Part shown: piece after piece, positions 43,860 through 52,988 of the stretch
Layout: each line of letters begins with the position of its first letter
Position numbering within the stretch: position 1 is the stretch's first letter
DNA from: Duganella margarita
Lineage (GTDB): Bacteria; Pseudomonadota; Gammaproteobacteria; Burkholderiales; Burkholderiaceae_D
Assembly: GCF_009857535.1 (NCBI RefSeq)
Contig: NZ_WWCS01000009.1
Span: 62,001-126,000, forward strand
DNA length: 64,000 bases
Reading direction: 5' to 3'
Notes under the pieces: model-generated
Database searches by the model: none
What the model was told of the DNA's origin: nothing
The model's input: the letters and a program-made list of their open reading frames with translations, nothing else
Position numbers and translations under genes: made by a program

Positions 43860-44936
43860 ATGTCTTACCCTCAAACCGCCCGCTGGTACACCGCCCTGCT
43901 GACCTGTGCAATGTTGCTCAGCTCCTATGCCGGGGCAGCTGACAAACTGGCCCACGTGACCATTCTGGCCACCGGTGGCACCATTGCCGGCAGCGGCGCC
44001 ACCAGCACCACCACGGTCGGCTATACCGCCGCCACGGTCGGCGTCGACAGTCTGATCGCCGCCGTGCCGGAACTGGCCAAGGTCGCCGACGTCAAGGGCG
44101 AGCAAGTGTTCCAGATCGCCAGCGAAAACATGAGCAATGAACATTGGCTCAAACTGGCCAAGCGCGTCAATACCCTTTTGGCCGATCCGGCGGTTGACGG
44201 TATCGTCATTACGCACGGCACCGACACGCTGGAAGAAACCGCCTACTTCCTGGACCTGACCGTCAAGAGCCACAAGCCGGTGGTGCTGGTCGGCGCCATG
44301 CGTCCAGGCACCGCACTGTCGGCCGACGGCCCGATCAACCTGTACAACGCCGTGCTGCTGGCGGCCAGCAAGGAAGCCATCGGCAAAGGCGTGCTGGTGG
44401 CGATGAATGACCAGATCCACGCCGCCCGCGACGTCACCAAGACCAACACCTCGACCCCGGACAGCTTCAAGACGCCGGAACTGGGCATGCTGGGCTACAT
44501 CCAGGGCAACAAGCCGTACTTCTACCATGTGTCGGCGCGCAAGCACACGGCCGACACCGAGTTCGACGTCAGCAAGCTGGACGCGCTGCCGCAGGTCGAC
44601 ATCGTCTACGGCTATGCGAATGTTAGCCCAGTGGCGCTGAACGCGCTGGTGGCGGCGGGCGCCAAGGGCATCATCCACGCCGGCGTCGGCGACGGCAGCC
44701 TGGCCACGCCGGTCAAGGCCGGCCTGGTGGCGGCCCGCAAGCAAGGCGTGCTCATCGTGCGCTCCAGCCGCGTCGGCCAGGGCATCGTGGCGCGCAACGG
44801 CGAAGCCAATGATGACGAGCTGGACTTCGTCGCGTCCGATACGCTGAACCCGCAGAAAGCCCGCATTCTGCTGATGCTGGCGCTGACCAGGACCAGCGAC
44901 AGCAAGCAGATCCAGCGCATGTTCTACACCTACTAA
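43860..44936 (+). CDS. L-asparaginase, type II (periplasmic)
   Basis: The 358-residue protein has a signal peptide (TALLTCAMLLSSYAGAAD) and both catalytic blocks of bacterial type II asparaginases: ILATGGTIAGSG with the nucleophile Thr, and VITHGTDTLEETAYFL with the second Thr-Asp pair. VGAMRPGTALSADGP and the C-terminal PQKARILLMLAL complete the match. It hydrolyses asparagine (and often glutamine) to the acid plus ammonia in the periplasm. AGGAGATCGC precedes the ATG. Confidence 0.95.
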   Translation: MSYPQTARWYTALLTCAMLLSSYAGAADKLAHVTILATGGTIAGSGATSTTTVGYTAATVGVDSLIAAVPELAKVADVKGEQVFQIASENMSNEHWLKLAKRVNTLLADPAVDGIVITHGTDTLEETAYFLDLTVKSHKPVVLVGAMRPGTALSADGPINLYNAVLLAASKEAIGKGVLVAMNDQIHAARDVTKTNTSTPDSFKTPELGMLGYIQGNKPYFYHVSARKHTADTEFDVSKLDALPQVDIVYGYANVSPVALNALVAAGAKGIIHAGVGDGSLATPVKAGLVAARKQGVLIVRSSRVGQGIVARNGEANDDELDFVASDTLNPQKARILLMLALTRTSDSKQIQRMFYTY

Positions 44937-44939
44937 GCG

Positions 44940-45563
44940 TTACGGGTAGCTGGGCCGCGTCATGCGGAACAGCTGCTCCGGCGTGATTTCGAAGTAATCG
45001 GCCGGGCCGCCGCCACGCAGGATGGTGCGCGAGCCGGCCGTATCATAAACGCCGTCGCGCAGCAGTTCGCGCGCGATATGCACGCCCACCACTTCCCCGA
45101 GTATCAGCCAGCTATTGGTTTCCGCGCCGGACGCGCCTTGCAGACGGATGATCTGGCTGCACCTGCACTCGAACGACACCGGACTTTCCGCCACCCGCGG
45201 CACGCTGACGACCTTGGATGCGTGCGGCGTCAGGCCGGCCAGCTGGAATTCGTCGACCTCCGGCGGCGCGGCGGCGCAACTGGCGTTCATGGCGTCGGCC
45301 AGCGGCCGGGTGGCCAGGTTCCATACAAATTCCCCGGTTTCCTCGATATTGCGCAGCGTGTCCTTGCGGCCCAGGCTGGCAAAACCGATCAGCGGCGGCG
45401 TGTAATTGAAGGCGTTGAAGAAGCTGTACGGCGCCAGGTTGAGATTGCCGTTGGCGGCGCGGGTGGAAATCCAGCCGATCGGGCGCGGGCCGACGATGGC
45501 GTTGAAGGGATCATGCGGCAGGCCGTGGCCTTGCGCCGGTTCGTAGAAGTATTGGTCGCTCAT
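44940..45563 (-). CDS. Flavin reductase-like (FMN-binding split barrel) protein
   Basis: The roughly 207-residue protein has the Flavin_Reduct core: PFNAIVGPRPIGWISTRAANGNLNLAPYSFFNAFNYTPPLIGF, KDTLRNIEETGEFVWNL and a late GEVVGVHIARELL. Proteins of this family bind FMN and act as flavin reductases or in aromatic catabolism. The ATG at 45563 is chosen because the family usually begins near MSD-YFYEP; an ATG at 45578 adds five residues. It converges with the asparaginase gene. Confidence 0.88.
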   Translation of the reverse strand: MSDQYFYEPAQGHGLPHDPFNAIVGPRPIGWISTRAANGNLNLAPYSFFNAFNYTPPLIGFASLGRKDTLRNIEETGEFVWNLATRPLADAMNASCAAAPPEVDEFQLAGLTPHASKVVSVPRVAESPVSFECRCSQIIRLQGASGAETNSWLILGEVVGVHIARELLRDGVYDTAGSRTILRGGGPADYFEITPEQLFRMTRPSYP

Positions 45564-45670
45564 ACCGTATTGTCGCATACGTTTCTTTACAACAATTTAT
45601 ACAAATCGGGGCTTGCGCTCCTACAGTGCGCGCCTTACGCTAAGTGTATTACTTAGTTAAAGCCGCATAC

Positions 45671-46120
45671 ATGGAACTCGACGTACAATTTCGCCCAATG
45701 AAGGCGCCCCCGACTGACAAGGTCTTGCTGTCATTCCGCAAGGATGCCGGCTTCAAAGGCGGTGTGCCGCCTCAGAAGGCAGCGGACCCGCGCGGCACCA
45801 TCCAATGGGTAGCGGTCGAAATGAAGAACAAGCAAATCGGCATCGCCCGGCTGGAACTGGCGCCGCCGATGTTCTGCTTTGTGTCGGAACTGATGATCTT
45901 GAGCCAGTATCGAGGCCGAGGCGTTGGCCACTGGCTGGTCAAGCGCATCGAGCAATACTGCCTGGGCACCGGTATCCAGCGACTTGTCCTGGAGGCCGCA
46001 GAAGGCACCGACGATTTCTACAAGTCACAGGCTTTCGTGCCCGATCCCCTGCTGCCGCGCTTGTGGCGCAAGGAAATCAGTCCCTTGCAGCGCAGAATGT
46101 TCACGCCGATGTTTGGCTAA
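45671..46120 (+). CDS. GNAT family acetyltransferase
   Basis: The 149-residue protein has a GNAT fold: strand IARLELAPPMFCFVSELMILSQYRGRGVGHWLVKRIEQY, with the acetyl-CoA pyrophosphate-binding Q/RxxGxG/A motif as QYRGRGVG. LVLEAAEGTDDFYKSQAF follows. The acceptor substrate is unknown. The ATG at 45671 is preferred to an upstream GTG at 45644, which would add nine residues. No clear terminator follows. Confidence 0.88.
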   Translation: MELDVQFRPMKAPPTDKVLLSFRKDAGFKGGVPPQKAADPRGTIQWVAVEMKNKQIGIARLELAPPMFCFVSELMILSQYRGRGVGHWLVKRIEQYCLGTGIQRLVLEAAEGTDDFYKSQAFVPDPLLPRLWRKEISPLQRRMFTPMFG

Positions 46121-46245
46121 GGTATTGTCGCCAGCGGTTGTTAACAAATTCTGTGGATAAGCCTGTTAACAAGCCACAAGCGGTACAAACAAGTGCTTGT
46201 TTTAAAAGGACAAATGTTTGCTGCGTAATTTTTCCGCAGTAAAAG

Positions 46246-46662
46246 TTATCCACCGCGCGGTCGATCGAGCAATTCGTACAGCGCCATGCCTGCCAGCATG
46301 GCGGCGACGAAAATCAGCGCCTTCGGCAAGCCCATGCCGAGACCGACCAAGGCCGGGCCGGGACAGAATCCGGCAATGCCCCAACCTATTCCAAACATCA
46401 CCGCGCCGATAATCAGCCGGCGATCAATCTTGGTAGCGGAAGGTAATTTCATTTCCCCACCCAACAGCGTGGTTTTGCGCGACTTCGCCCATAGAAAAGC
46501 AAAGAAACCAATGCCGATTGCGCCGGCCATTACGAATATCAAGGATGGATTCCATAATCCAGCCAAATCCAGAAACGCCAGTACCTTGGCCGGGTCCGCC
46601 ATGCCGGAAATAATCAGGCCAATACCGAAGATCAAGCCTGCGACGAAAGAAATAATAATCAT
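46246..46662 (-). CDS. YeeE/YedE family transporter half (DUF6691-like)
   Basis: The 138-residue membrane protein has four hydrophobic segments and the motif GIGWGIAGFCPGPALVGLGMG with the conserved Cys of YeeE/YedE (TsuA-like) proteins, which move thiosulfate or other sulfur groups. Its ATG overlaps the stop of the partner gene (ATGA at 46659-46662), so the two halves are probably made together and form one transporter. Confidence 0.88.
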   Translation of the reverse strand: MIIISFVAGLIFGIGLIISGMADPAKVLAFLDLAGLWNPSLIFVMAGAIGIGFFAFLWAKSRKTTLLGGEMKLPSATKIDRRLIIGAVMFGIGWGIAGFCPGPALVGLGMGLPKALIFVAAMLAGMALYELLDRPRGG

Positions 46663-47084
46663 AAATGGCGCACCAAAAACACGGTAATAAAACCCATCGC
46701 CATAAACGTCAACGTCGCTACAATCGATCGCGGCGATAATCTGGATATGCCGCATACGCCATGGCCGCTGGTACAGCCTGAACCAATTCGCGTTCCAAAG
46801 CCGACAATTAAGCCGGCAATAATCAGCGTCAAGGGGCTGGCTTCAATATGAATATCCGGCAATCGCCAGACCACACTGTAGATCATAGGCGCGCCTATCA
46901 GGCCGCCAATAAACGCCAGGCGCCAGCCAATATCGCCTCGCCGTGGTTTGAGCAGGCCGCCGAGTATGCCGCTAATACCGGCAATGCGGCCATTGAATAA
47001 GACAAATACGGCAGCGGCAAGACCAATCAGCGCCCCTCCGGCCAGCGCGGCGCCGGGGGTGAAGGCCATGGTATCGATGTTCAT
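46659..47084 (-). CDS. YeeE/YedE family transporter half
   Basis: The 141-residue membrane protein carries the signature GFGTRIGSGCTSGHGVCGISRLSPRS, with two conserved cysteines that relay sulfur in this family. Four hydrophobic segments are present. AGGAG lies 7 bases before the ATG at 47084. It is the first gene of the pair. No adjacent ArsR regulator or rhodanese-type gene, which often accompany such pairs, was seen. Confidence 0.88.
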   Translation of the reverse strand: MNIDTMAFTPGAALAGGALIGLAAAVFVLFNGRIAGISGILGGLLKPRRGDIGWRLAFIGGLIGAPMIYSVVWRLPDIHIEASPLTLIIAGLIVGFGTRIGSGCTSGHGVCGISRLSPRSIVATLTFMAMGFITVFLVRHL

Positions 47085-47206
47085 CAGGTACTCCTCTGGG
47101 ACAAGTCCATCGGAGTATGCCAGAAACGGGCTTCTTCGCGCCAATTTTTAGCATGGAGGCACGGCAACAAGGCATGCGACGGGTCGCTTTGCCGCACCGT
47201 CTGTAA

Positions 47207-48844
47207 TCACCCCCTGGCCAACCGCAGGTGAGAACGGGTGCGCGCAGACGAAAGGGAATCGGGTTGTACGGCTAAATGAGAAACCGAAGCAACCGCCGCA
47301 TCCAATTTAAACTGGCCGACGATTTCATTTAAATGCCCAGCCTGCTCTTTTAATTCTTCCGCTGCTGCGCTGGCCTCTTCAACCAATGCAGTATTCTGCT
47401 GGGTCATACCATCCATTTGACCCAGCGCCTGGCTGACTTCTTGAATACCAATACTCTGTTCCTGGCTGGCGTGACTAATCTCGGACATAATTGCAGTAAC
47501 ACGACGGACACTATCTACCACTTCGTGCATGGTAACGCCGGCTTTTTGTACCAACTCCGAACCGCTGCCGACTTTCACTACCGAATCATCAATTAATACT
47601 TTGATTTCTTTGGCTGCCTGTGCTGCACGCTGTGCTAATACCCTGACCTCACTGGCCACTACGGCAAAACCACGGCCTTGTTCCCCGGCGCGCGCCGCTT
47701 CCACCGCCGCATTCAATGCGAGAATATTGGTCTGGAACGCAATGCCATCAATCACGGAAATAATATCGACGATCTTTTTAGAGGAATCATTAATTGATTC
47801 CATGGTATCGGTCACCTGGCGCATTACCTCGCCGCCCTGCTCCGAGACATTCGAAGCCGACTGCGACAACTGATTGGCCTGCTGCGCGTTACTGGCGTTT
47901 TGCTTGACGGTCGAGGTCAATTCTTCCATGGCCGTGGCCACCCGCTCCAGTGATTGCGCCTGCTGCTCGGTACGCTGTGACAGGTCCAGATTGCCGGTCG
48001 CAATCTCGGTCGATGCATGGGTAATCGCCTCCGTGCCGTGGCGCACTTCGCTGACAATGCCAGACAGACTGTCGCGCATGCCTTTGATGGCGAACAGCAA
48101 ACTATCCTTGTCTTCCGGCGCCAGATGAACGCTGACGGCCAGGTCGCCCTGGGCGATACGGCTGGCGATCTCGGCGGCATAGACCGGTTCCCCGCCCAAT
48201 TGTTTCAGCAGCAGGCGCTTGATCAGGCCGGCAATCACCACACTCAGGATGAACGCCACGACCGCCAGCACCGTTACCAGGCGCTGGGCCCCGGTGGCAT
48301 AGTCTTCCACCGCGTCGGCGGCGCCCGCGGACTCTTTCTGGGCGGAAGTCACCAGAACGGCGATGTCCTGCACGATGCGGCGGCGCAGCGGGCTGCACTC
48401 GTTGACCAGGAAGCGGCCGTATTCCTCCATCTTGCCCGCCTCGCGGTACTTGCGCGGGCGTTTTAGTTCCTCCGCCATCGCCAGCAGGCCTTCCTTGACC
48501 TTGGCAAATTGCGGATCGCTGGCATAGGCCGGCGTCAGCTTCTCGACGGCGGCCAGATAAATGGCTTTTTGCTCATCAACGATAGCCAGTTCCTTGGTGG
48601 CTTGCGCATCATCGATAAAGATGTAGGCGTTGCGCGCCGCCAGCCCGGTCTGCGCCAGCGCTTCGCGCGCCACATAAAGCGGTTCCAGCCGCTCGGCTGT
48701 GAGACGGTTGTCCTCGTGGAAAGCCTTGGACAGCGACGACACGCGCATCACTGAGAACACAGCCAGCACCAGCATCAGCGCTGTCAACATGCCGAATCCC
48801 AGCGACAACTGGGTACCGATTTTTAATTTTTTGAACGAATTCAT
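47207..48844 (-). CDS. Methyl-accepting chemotaxis protein
   Basis: The 545-residue receptor has a first membrane helix (LGFGMLTALMLVLAVFSVM), a periplasmic four-helix-bundle ligand domain (about 35-185) and a second helix (LVTVLAVVAFILSVVIAGLI). A HAMP domain follows (GGEPVYAAEIASRIAQGDLAVSV), then a signalling domain with the hairpin tip IDGIAFQTNILALNAAVEAARAGEQGRGFAVVASEVR. No CheR-docking pentapeptide is at the C-terminus. CAGGAGCG precedes the ATG at 48844. The 214-bp region upstream holds no gene. Confidence 0.95.
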   Translation of the reverse strand: MNSFKKLKIGTQLSLGFGMLTALMLVLAVFSVMRVSSLSKAFHEDNRLTAERLEPLYVAREALAQTGLAARNAYIFIDDAQATKELAIVDEQKAIYLAAVEKLTPAYASDPQFAKVKEGLLAMAEELKRPRKYREAGKMEEYGRFLVNECSPLRRRIVQDIAVLVTSAQKESAGAADAVEDYATGAQRLVTVLAVVAFILSVVIAGLIKRLLLKQLGGEPVYAAEIASRIAQGDLAVSVHLAPEDKDSLLFAIKGMRDSLSGIVSEVRHGTEAITHASTEIATGNLDLSQRTEQQAQSLERVATAMEELTSTVKQNASNAQQANQLSQSASNVSEQGGEVMRQVTDTMESINDSSKKIVDIISVIDGIAFQTNILALNAAVEAARAGEQGRGFAVVASEVRVLAQRAAQAAKEIKVLIDDSVVKVGSGSELVQKAGVTMHEVVDSVRRVTAIMSEISHASQEQSIGIQEVSQALGQMDGMTQQNTALVEEASAAAEELKEQAGHLNEIVGQFKLDAAVASVSHLAVQPDSLSSARTRSHLRLARG

Positions 48845-49058
48845 GGGGCGCTCCTGAAAGTAGCAAAGTTGGTGTGACAACCGAACTCGCGGGATCAGGG
48901 CGATGGACAACGGGGATGTGGCGGAGGCGGCGGCTAGGGCTAGGCCGCGCATCGGAAATAGGTCTATGCCGGATACTATGCCTTAAAAGATTCCGCAAAT
49001 CAACAAATATGGAACTAGCGACATCGTAGCTGTCGCCAGAACGCAATGCTGTCGAGCG

Positions 49059-49958
49059 TCAGGCGACCGCTTCGCCCCGGAACAGGGATAAATTTTCGCT
49101 TAGCCAATCCGTCAACGTCCTCGGTGTATGGCCGGTGAGGAACTCGATGGTGGAAGTATCCTCGCGTAGCGCCGACTGGTAAAACGCCCGGTCCAGGCCG
49201 ACCGCCACACCTGCCATGAACTCAGTCAATCCGGACGCGATCAGCCACTCCCGTTGCTCGGCAAAGCTGCGCTGCCGATACGTCACTGTCCGGCCCAGCA
49301 GGCGCGATAGCTCGGCAGCCACTTCCGGCATGCTCCAAGCACGCGTGCCGGTCAGATGGAAGGCGCGCTGCCAAGTGGTGCTTGCCTCTTCCAGCAGCAC
49401 CGTCTTCGCGGCATCTGCCACGTCGCGCACATCGATCAGGTTGACCTTGCCTTCGCCAGCCGCCCCGCCCCAGTTACCGTTGGCCACTGGTTTTCCTGAG
49501 CGCGCCAGAACGCTCATGAAGGTGGTCGGCCGCAGCATCGTGTAACCGACATCGCAAGTGGCCAGATGCGCCTCGATGCGCTCATGCCAGTCGAACGGAT
49601 GCAGCTGCAGCGGAATGCCGATGGCCGACAGCTTGACGATGTGGCCGACGCCCGCAGCGACTGCGGCATCAATCAGCGCGATTTCGTTCTCGACCTGACG
49701 GGGCGAACTACCGTGCGCCAGGAACAGGCGATCCACGCCCTCCAACGCGGCCGGCAGCGAGGCAGACACATCGAAATCAACGGCTCGCTGGGCGACGCTG
49801 GCAGGAAGGCTGCCGGCGCCAGGAGTGCGCGTGAGCGCGATCAGATCAACCAGCTCGGTCGCCAAGCAGGCGACCAGTGCGGAGCCGACGCGGCCAGTGG
49901 CGCCGGCGACTGCAATGTTAAAGCGGGATGCTGCGGGGGCGTTTTGTAGAATGGGCAT
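49059..49958 (-). CDS. NmrA/NAD(P)H-binding SDR-like protein
   Basis: The 299-residue protein has a Rossmann start (FNIAVAGATGRVGSALVACLA), VDRLFLAHGSSPRQVENEIALIDAAVAAGVGHIVKLSA and YTMLRPTTFMSVLA, matching NmrA-like atypical SDRs (sensor or reductase proteins without the YxxxK triad). AAGGAG lies 7 bases before the ATG. A long perfect inverted repeat lies just upstream. Substrate unknown. Confidence 0.88.
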   Translation of the reverse strand: MPILQNAPAASRFNIAVAGATGRVGSALVACLATELVDLIALTRTPGAGSLPASVAQRAVDFDVSASLPAALEGVDRLFLAHGSSPRQVENEIALIDAAVAAGVGHIVKLSAIGIPLQLHPFDWHERIEAHLATCDVGYTMLRPTTFMSVLARSGKPVANGNWGGAAGEGKVNLIDVRDVADAAKTVLLEEASTTWQRAFHLTGTRAWSMPEVAAELSRLLGRTVTYRQRSFAEQREWLIASGLTEFMAGVAVGLDRAFYQSALREDTSTIEFLTGHTPRTLTDWLSENLSLFRGEAVA

Positions 49959-49972
49959 TGCTAACTCCTTGA

Positions 49973-50019
49973 TATGGTGACGTTCATGCCATTGATCATG
50001 GAACGAACGCGTCACCATA
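49973..50019. promoter_or_regulatory. Long inverted repeat upstream of the NmrA-like gene
   Basis: TATGGTGACG (49973-49982) is repeated perfectly in reverse complement as CGTCACCATA (50010-50019). The 27-bp centre contains weaker inner symmetry (TTCATG ... CATGGAA). It could be a regulator-binding site or an RNA hairpin. No regulator gene is adjacent. Confidence 0.5.
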
Positions 50020-50110
50020 ACAAGCCGCACGGAAGATGGAGTTTGGCAGCGGTGGCAATAACTAAGCCTTATAGCTGCCCATGCCCTGACACCTTCGGTA
50101 GAATGCAACG

Positions 50111-50416
50111 ATGTCAAAAACTCCCAAATTCCCCGGCCCATTGACCGCGCGTGGCGCCGTGCTGGCGGTACTGCTGTCAAATGCCGACCAGACCGGCGCC
50201 GAGCCGCTACAAGGCCGCACCTCACTCGCCGCCATCATCAAAACCTTGAAGCGCAAATACCACTGGCCGATTGAGTCCAGCAGCTTTCCCTCCAATGCCA
50301 GCGACGGCAGCGCCACTTGGGCCACGGTGTACAGCCTGCCGCCGGCAGCGGTGACCAAGGCATTGAATACTGGTGGCAGTGAATGGCTGGAGCGCAGGAC
50401 GGCCGCCAAGGCCTGA
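50111..50416 (+). CDS. Small cytosolic protein, unknown function
   Basis: The 101-residue protein starts MSKTPKFPGPLTARGAVLAV, has a helix-rich centre (GRTSLAAIIKTLKRKYHWPI) and ends with a second helix (PPAAVTKALNTGG). It might be a small winged-helix protein of the type found with mobile DNA, but no motif proves DNA binding. The SD is weak and it stands alone beside tRNA-Arg. Confidence 0.6.
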   Translation: MSKTPKFPGPLTARGAVLAVLLSNADQTGAEPLQGRTSLAAIIKTLKRKYHWPIESSSFPSNASDGSATWATVYSLPPAAVTKALNTGGSEWLERRTAAKA

Positions 50417-50442
50417 TTGCGCGGCAATGCGGGAAATTTTTA

Positions 50443-50519
<77 letters not shown>

Positions 50520-50547
50520 AGAATGCTGCAGGAATCTGCGGCGGAAA

Positions 50548-50578
50548 TGAAAAACGGGCTGTCTTTCGACAACCCGTT
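50548..50578 (-). terminator. Rho-independent terminator between tRNA-Pro and tRNA-Arg
   Basis: On the minus strand ACGGGTTGTC-GAAA-GACAGCCCGT is followed by a T run (TTTTT), giving a 10-bp stem. It would end the tRNA-Pro transcript before tRNA-Arg. Confidence 0.8.
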
Positions 50579-50588
50579 TCAAAGTTCT

Positions 50589-50665
50589 TGGTCGGAGTAC
50601 AAGGATTCGAACCTTGGACCCCCTGGTCCCAAACCAGGTGCGCTACCGGGCTGCGCTACACTCCG
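50589..50665 (-). tRNA. tRNA-Pro(TGG)
   Basis: The 77-nt tRNA on the minus strand has acceptor CGGAGTG/TACTCCG, anticodon stem-loop CCTGG-TTTGGGA-CCAGG (anticodon TGG), T arm CAAGGTTCGAATCCTTG and encoded CCA. Confidence 0.96.
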
Positions 50666-50717
50666 AAGACCAGTATTCTAGTCGTTGTCCGCGCATCCGT
50701 CAATCAAAGCGGCCGAT

Positions 50718-52055
50718 TTAATTTTCGACCTTGTCGGCGATGCGGCGCGCCATCGACTGAGCGGCGTCGGCATCGCGCGCCTCCACCATCACGCGGATCA
50801 GCGGCTCGGTGCCGGAAGCGCGGATCAGCACGCGGCCGCTGTCGCCCAGCTCAGCTTCGACCTTTTCTTTTTCCGCCACCATGGCAGCGTTTTTGGTCCA
50901 GTCGAAGCCGGCCGGCACGCGCACGTTGATCAGGATTTGCGGGAAGATGGTCAGCTCGGCGCAGCACTCTTCCAGCGATTTGCCGGCGCGTTTTAAGGCC
51001 GACAGCACTTGCAGCGCGGAGATGATGCCGTCGCCGGTGGTGTGCTTGTCCAGCGCCAGCAGGTGGCCGGAGCCTTCGCCGCCGAGGATCCAGCCCTTGT
51101 CCTGCATCACTTCCAGCACGTAGCGGTCGCCGACCTTGGCGCGGGCGAAGCCAATACCCTTCGCTTTCAAGGCGACCTCGACCGCCATATTGGTCATCAG
51201 CGTGCCCACCGCACCGGCGACCGGACCGGTGGCCAGGCGATCCATCACCATCAGGTAGAGCAGCTCGTCGCCGTTGTACAGGCGGCCGTTGGCGTCGCAC
51301 ATGATCAGGCGGTCGGCGTCGCCGTCCAGTGCGATGCCGAGGTCGGCGCCGTGGGCGCGCACAGCGGCGGCCATGGCGGCCGGTGCGGTGGCGCCGTGGT
51401 CGAGGTTGATGTTGAAGCCGTCCGGCTTGTTGCCGATGGCGACCACTTCCGCACCCAGCTCATGGAACACGTGCGGGGCGATGTTGTAGGCGGCGCCATG
51501 GGCGCAGTCGACCACGACTTTCAGGCCGCGCAGGTCCAGCTCGTTCGGGAAGGTGCTCTTGCAGAATTCGATGTAGCGGCCCTGGGCGTCGTCCAGGCGT
51601 TTGGCGCGGCCCAGTTTTTCCGACGGCACGCACAGCATCGGCTGGTCCAGCTCGGCTTCAATGTCGAGCTCGACCGCGTCCGGCAGCTTGGCGCCCTGGG
51701 CCGAGAAGAACTTGATGCCGTTGTCCTGGAACGGGTTGTGAGAGGCCGAGATCACCACGCCGGCCGACAGGCGCAGCGCGCGCGTCAGGTAGGCGATGGC
51801 CGGGGTCGGCATCGGGCCGGCCAGCATGACGTCGACGCCGGCGGCCGAGAAGCCGGCTTCCAGCGCGGCTTCCAGCATGTAGCCGGAGATGCGGGTGTCT
51901 TTGCCGATCAGGACGGTCGGACGGCCGGCGCCGGAGCGCTTGCTGGCCAGGACCTTGCCGGCCGCGTAGCCGAGGCGCATGACGAAGTCAGGGGTGATGG
52001 GAGCTTCGCCGACCAGGCCGCGAATGCCGTCGGTGCCAAAATATTTACGTGCCAT
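50718..52055 (-). CDS. glmM: Phosphoglucosamine mutase
   Basis: The 445-residue enzyme converts glucosamine-6-phosphate to glucosamine-1-phosphate for cell-wall UDP-GlcNAc. It has the start KYFGTDGIRGLVGE, the phosphoserine loop GVVISASHNPFQDNG, the metal loop ALDGDADRL, the sugar loop GGEGSGH and the phosphate loop RASGTEPLIRVMVE. It follows folP in the usual ftsH-folP-glmM order, with 25 bp between them. Confidence 0.97.
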   Translation of the reverse strand: MARKYFGTDGIRGLVGEAPITPDFVMRLGYAAGKVLASKRSGAGRPTVLIGKDTRISGYMLEAALEAGFSAAGVDVMLAGPMPTPAIAYLTRALRLSAGVVISASHNPFQDNGIKFFSAQGAKLPDAVELDIEAELDQPMLCVPSEKLGRAKRLDDAQGRYIEFCKSTFPNELDLRGLKVVVDCAHGAAYNIAPHVFHELGAEVVAIGNKPDGFNINLDHGATAPAAMAAAVRAHGADLGIALDGDADRLIMCDANGRLYNGDELLYLMVMDRLATGPVAGAVGTLMTNMAVEVALKAKGIGFARAKVGDRYVLEVMQDKGWILGGEGSGHLLALDKHTTGDGIISALQVLSALKRAGKSLEECCAELTIFPQILINVRVPAGFDWTKNAAMVAEKEKVEAELGDSGRVLIRASGTEPLIRVMVEARDADAAQSMARRIADKVEN

Positions 52056-52080
52056 ATGTGTGCTCTTTTAAGTTGTTATT

Positions 52081-52920
52081 TTAGTGTGCTGCGTGCCAGA
52101 CCTTGAGGGCGTCAACCGTCTCGGCAACGTCGTGCACGCGGACGATCAGCGCGCCCTGCGCCACCGCCGCCAGCGCGCCGCCGACGCTGCCGGCCATGCG
52201 TTGCTCGACCGGTTTGCCGGTCACCGCCCCCACCATCGACTTGCGCGACAAGCCCGCCAGCAGCGGCAGGTTGAGCTCGTCGATCAGGCGCGCGGTGGCC
52301 TTCAGCAAGGCGTAATTATGCTCCACAGTCTTGCCAAAACCAAAGCCGGGATCGATGCACAGTCGACGTGGATCAATGCCCGCCGCCAGCAGCGCTTCGG
52401 CGCGTTCGCGCAGGAAGGCGATGACCTCGGCCACCACGTCGGTGTAGGCCGGCGCCAGCTGCATGTGTTGCGGGTCGCTTTGCATGTGCATGATGCACAG
52501 CGCGCAGTCGCTGTCGCGCACCGCGTCCAGCGCACCCGGCGCGCGGAAGCCGTTGATGTCGTTGATCATGTCCACACCGGCGATGATGGCTTCGCGCATC
52601 ACCTGCGGCTTGTAGGTGTCGACCGATATGGCCGGACCGAGGTCGCGCAGCGCGTACAGCACCGGCATCACCCGTTGCAGCTCGTCTTCCAGCGACACCG
52701 GCGGCGAGCCGGGCCGGGTGGATTCGCCGCCGACATCGATGATGTCGACGCCGGCCTCGATCATCTGCTCGGCGTGCGACAACGCAAATTCCAGCGACTG
52801 GTAGTTGCCGCCGTCGGAAAACGAATCGGGCGTCACGTTAAGGATGCCCATCACGCGGGCGCGCACGCCCTGCCCCCGCCACGGGTAATTAAAACGGCCA
52901 AACTGTAAGGTAGATTGCAT
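52081..52920 (-). CDS. folP: Dihydropteroate synthase
   Basis: The 279-residue TIM-barrel enzyme joins p-aminobenzoate to dihydropterin pyrophosphate in folate synthesis. It has motifs MGILNVTPDSFSDGG, DVGGESTRPGS, NDINGF, IDPGFGFGKT and GLSRKSMVG, and ends RVHDVAETVDALKVW. Starts further upstream are possible, but the ATG at 52920 gives the family length. There is no clear SD. A terminator separates it from ftsH. Confidence 0.96.
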   Translation of the reverse strand: MQSTLQFGRFNYPWRGQGVRARVMGILNVTPDSFSDGGNYQSLEFALSHAEQMIEAGVDIIDVGGESTRPGSPPVSLEDELQRVMPVLYALRDLGPAISVDTYKPQVMREAIIAGVDMINDINGFRAPGALDAVRDSDCALCIMHMQSDPQHMQLAPAYTDVVAEVIAFLRERAEALLAAGIDPRRLCIDPGFGFGKTVEHNYALLKATARLIDELNLPLLAGLSRKSMVGAVTGKPVEQRMAGSVGGALAAVAQGALIVRVHDVAETVDALKVWHAAH

Positions 52921-52932
52921 GTGAAACTGGAA

Positions 52933-52963
52933 TAAAAAAGGGCGAGGATCGCTCCTCACCCCT
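52933..52963 (-). terminator. Rho-independent terminator after ftsH
   Basis: On the minus strand GGGTGAGGA-GCGA-TCCTCGCCC is followed by TTTTTTATT. The 9-bp stem with T run lies 26 bp beyond the ftsH stop and just before the folP start, so folP-glmM may be partly uncoupled from ftsH or depend on readthrough. Confidence 0.85.
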
Positions 52964-52988
52964 TGGTGGTTGATGCAGCCCGGCGTGC

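Noticed and set aside
46152..46254. Two DnaA-box-like 9-mers, TGTGGATAA (46152-46160) and TTATCCACC (46246-46254), in an AT-rich intergenic region.
   Set aside because: Two boxes are too few for an origin, and no dnaA, dnaN, rpmH or parAB gene is nearby. It is probably chance or a minor DnaA site.
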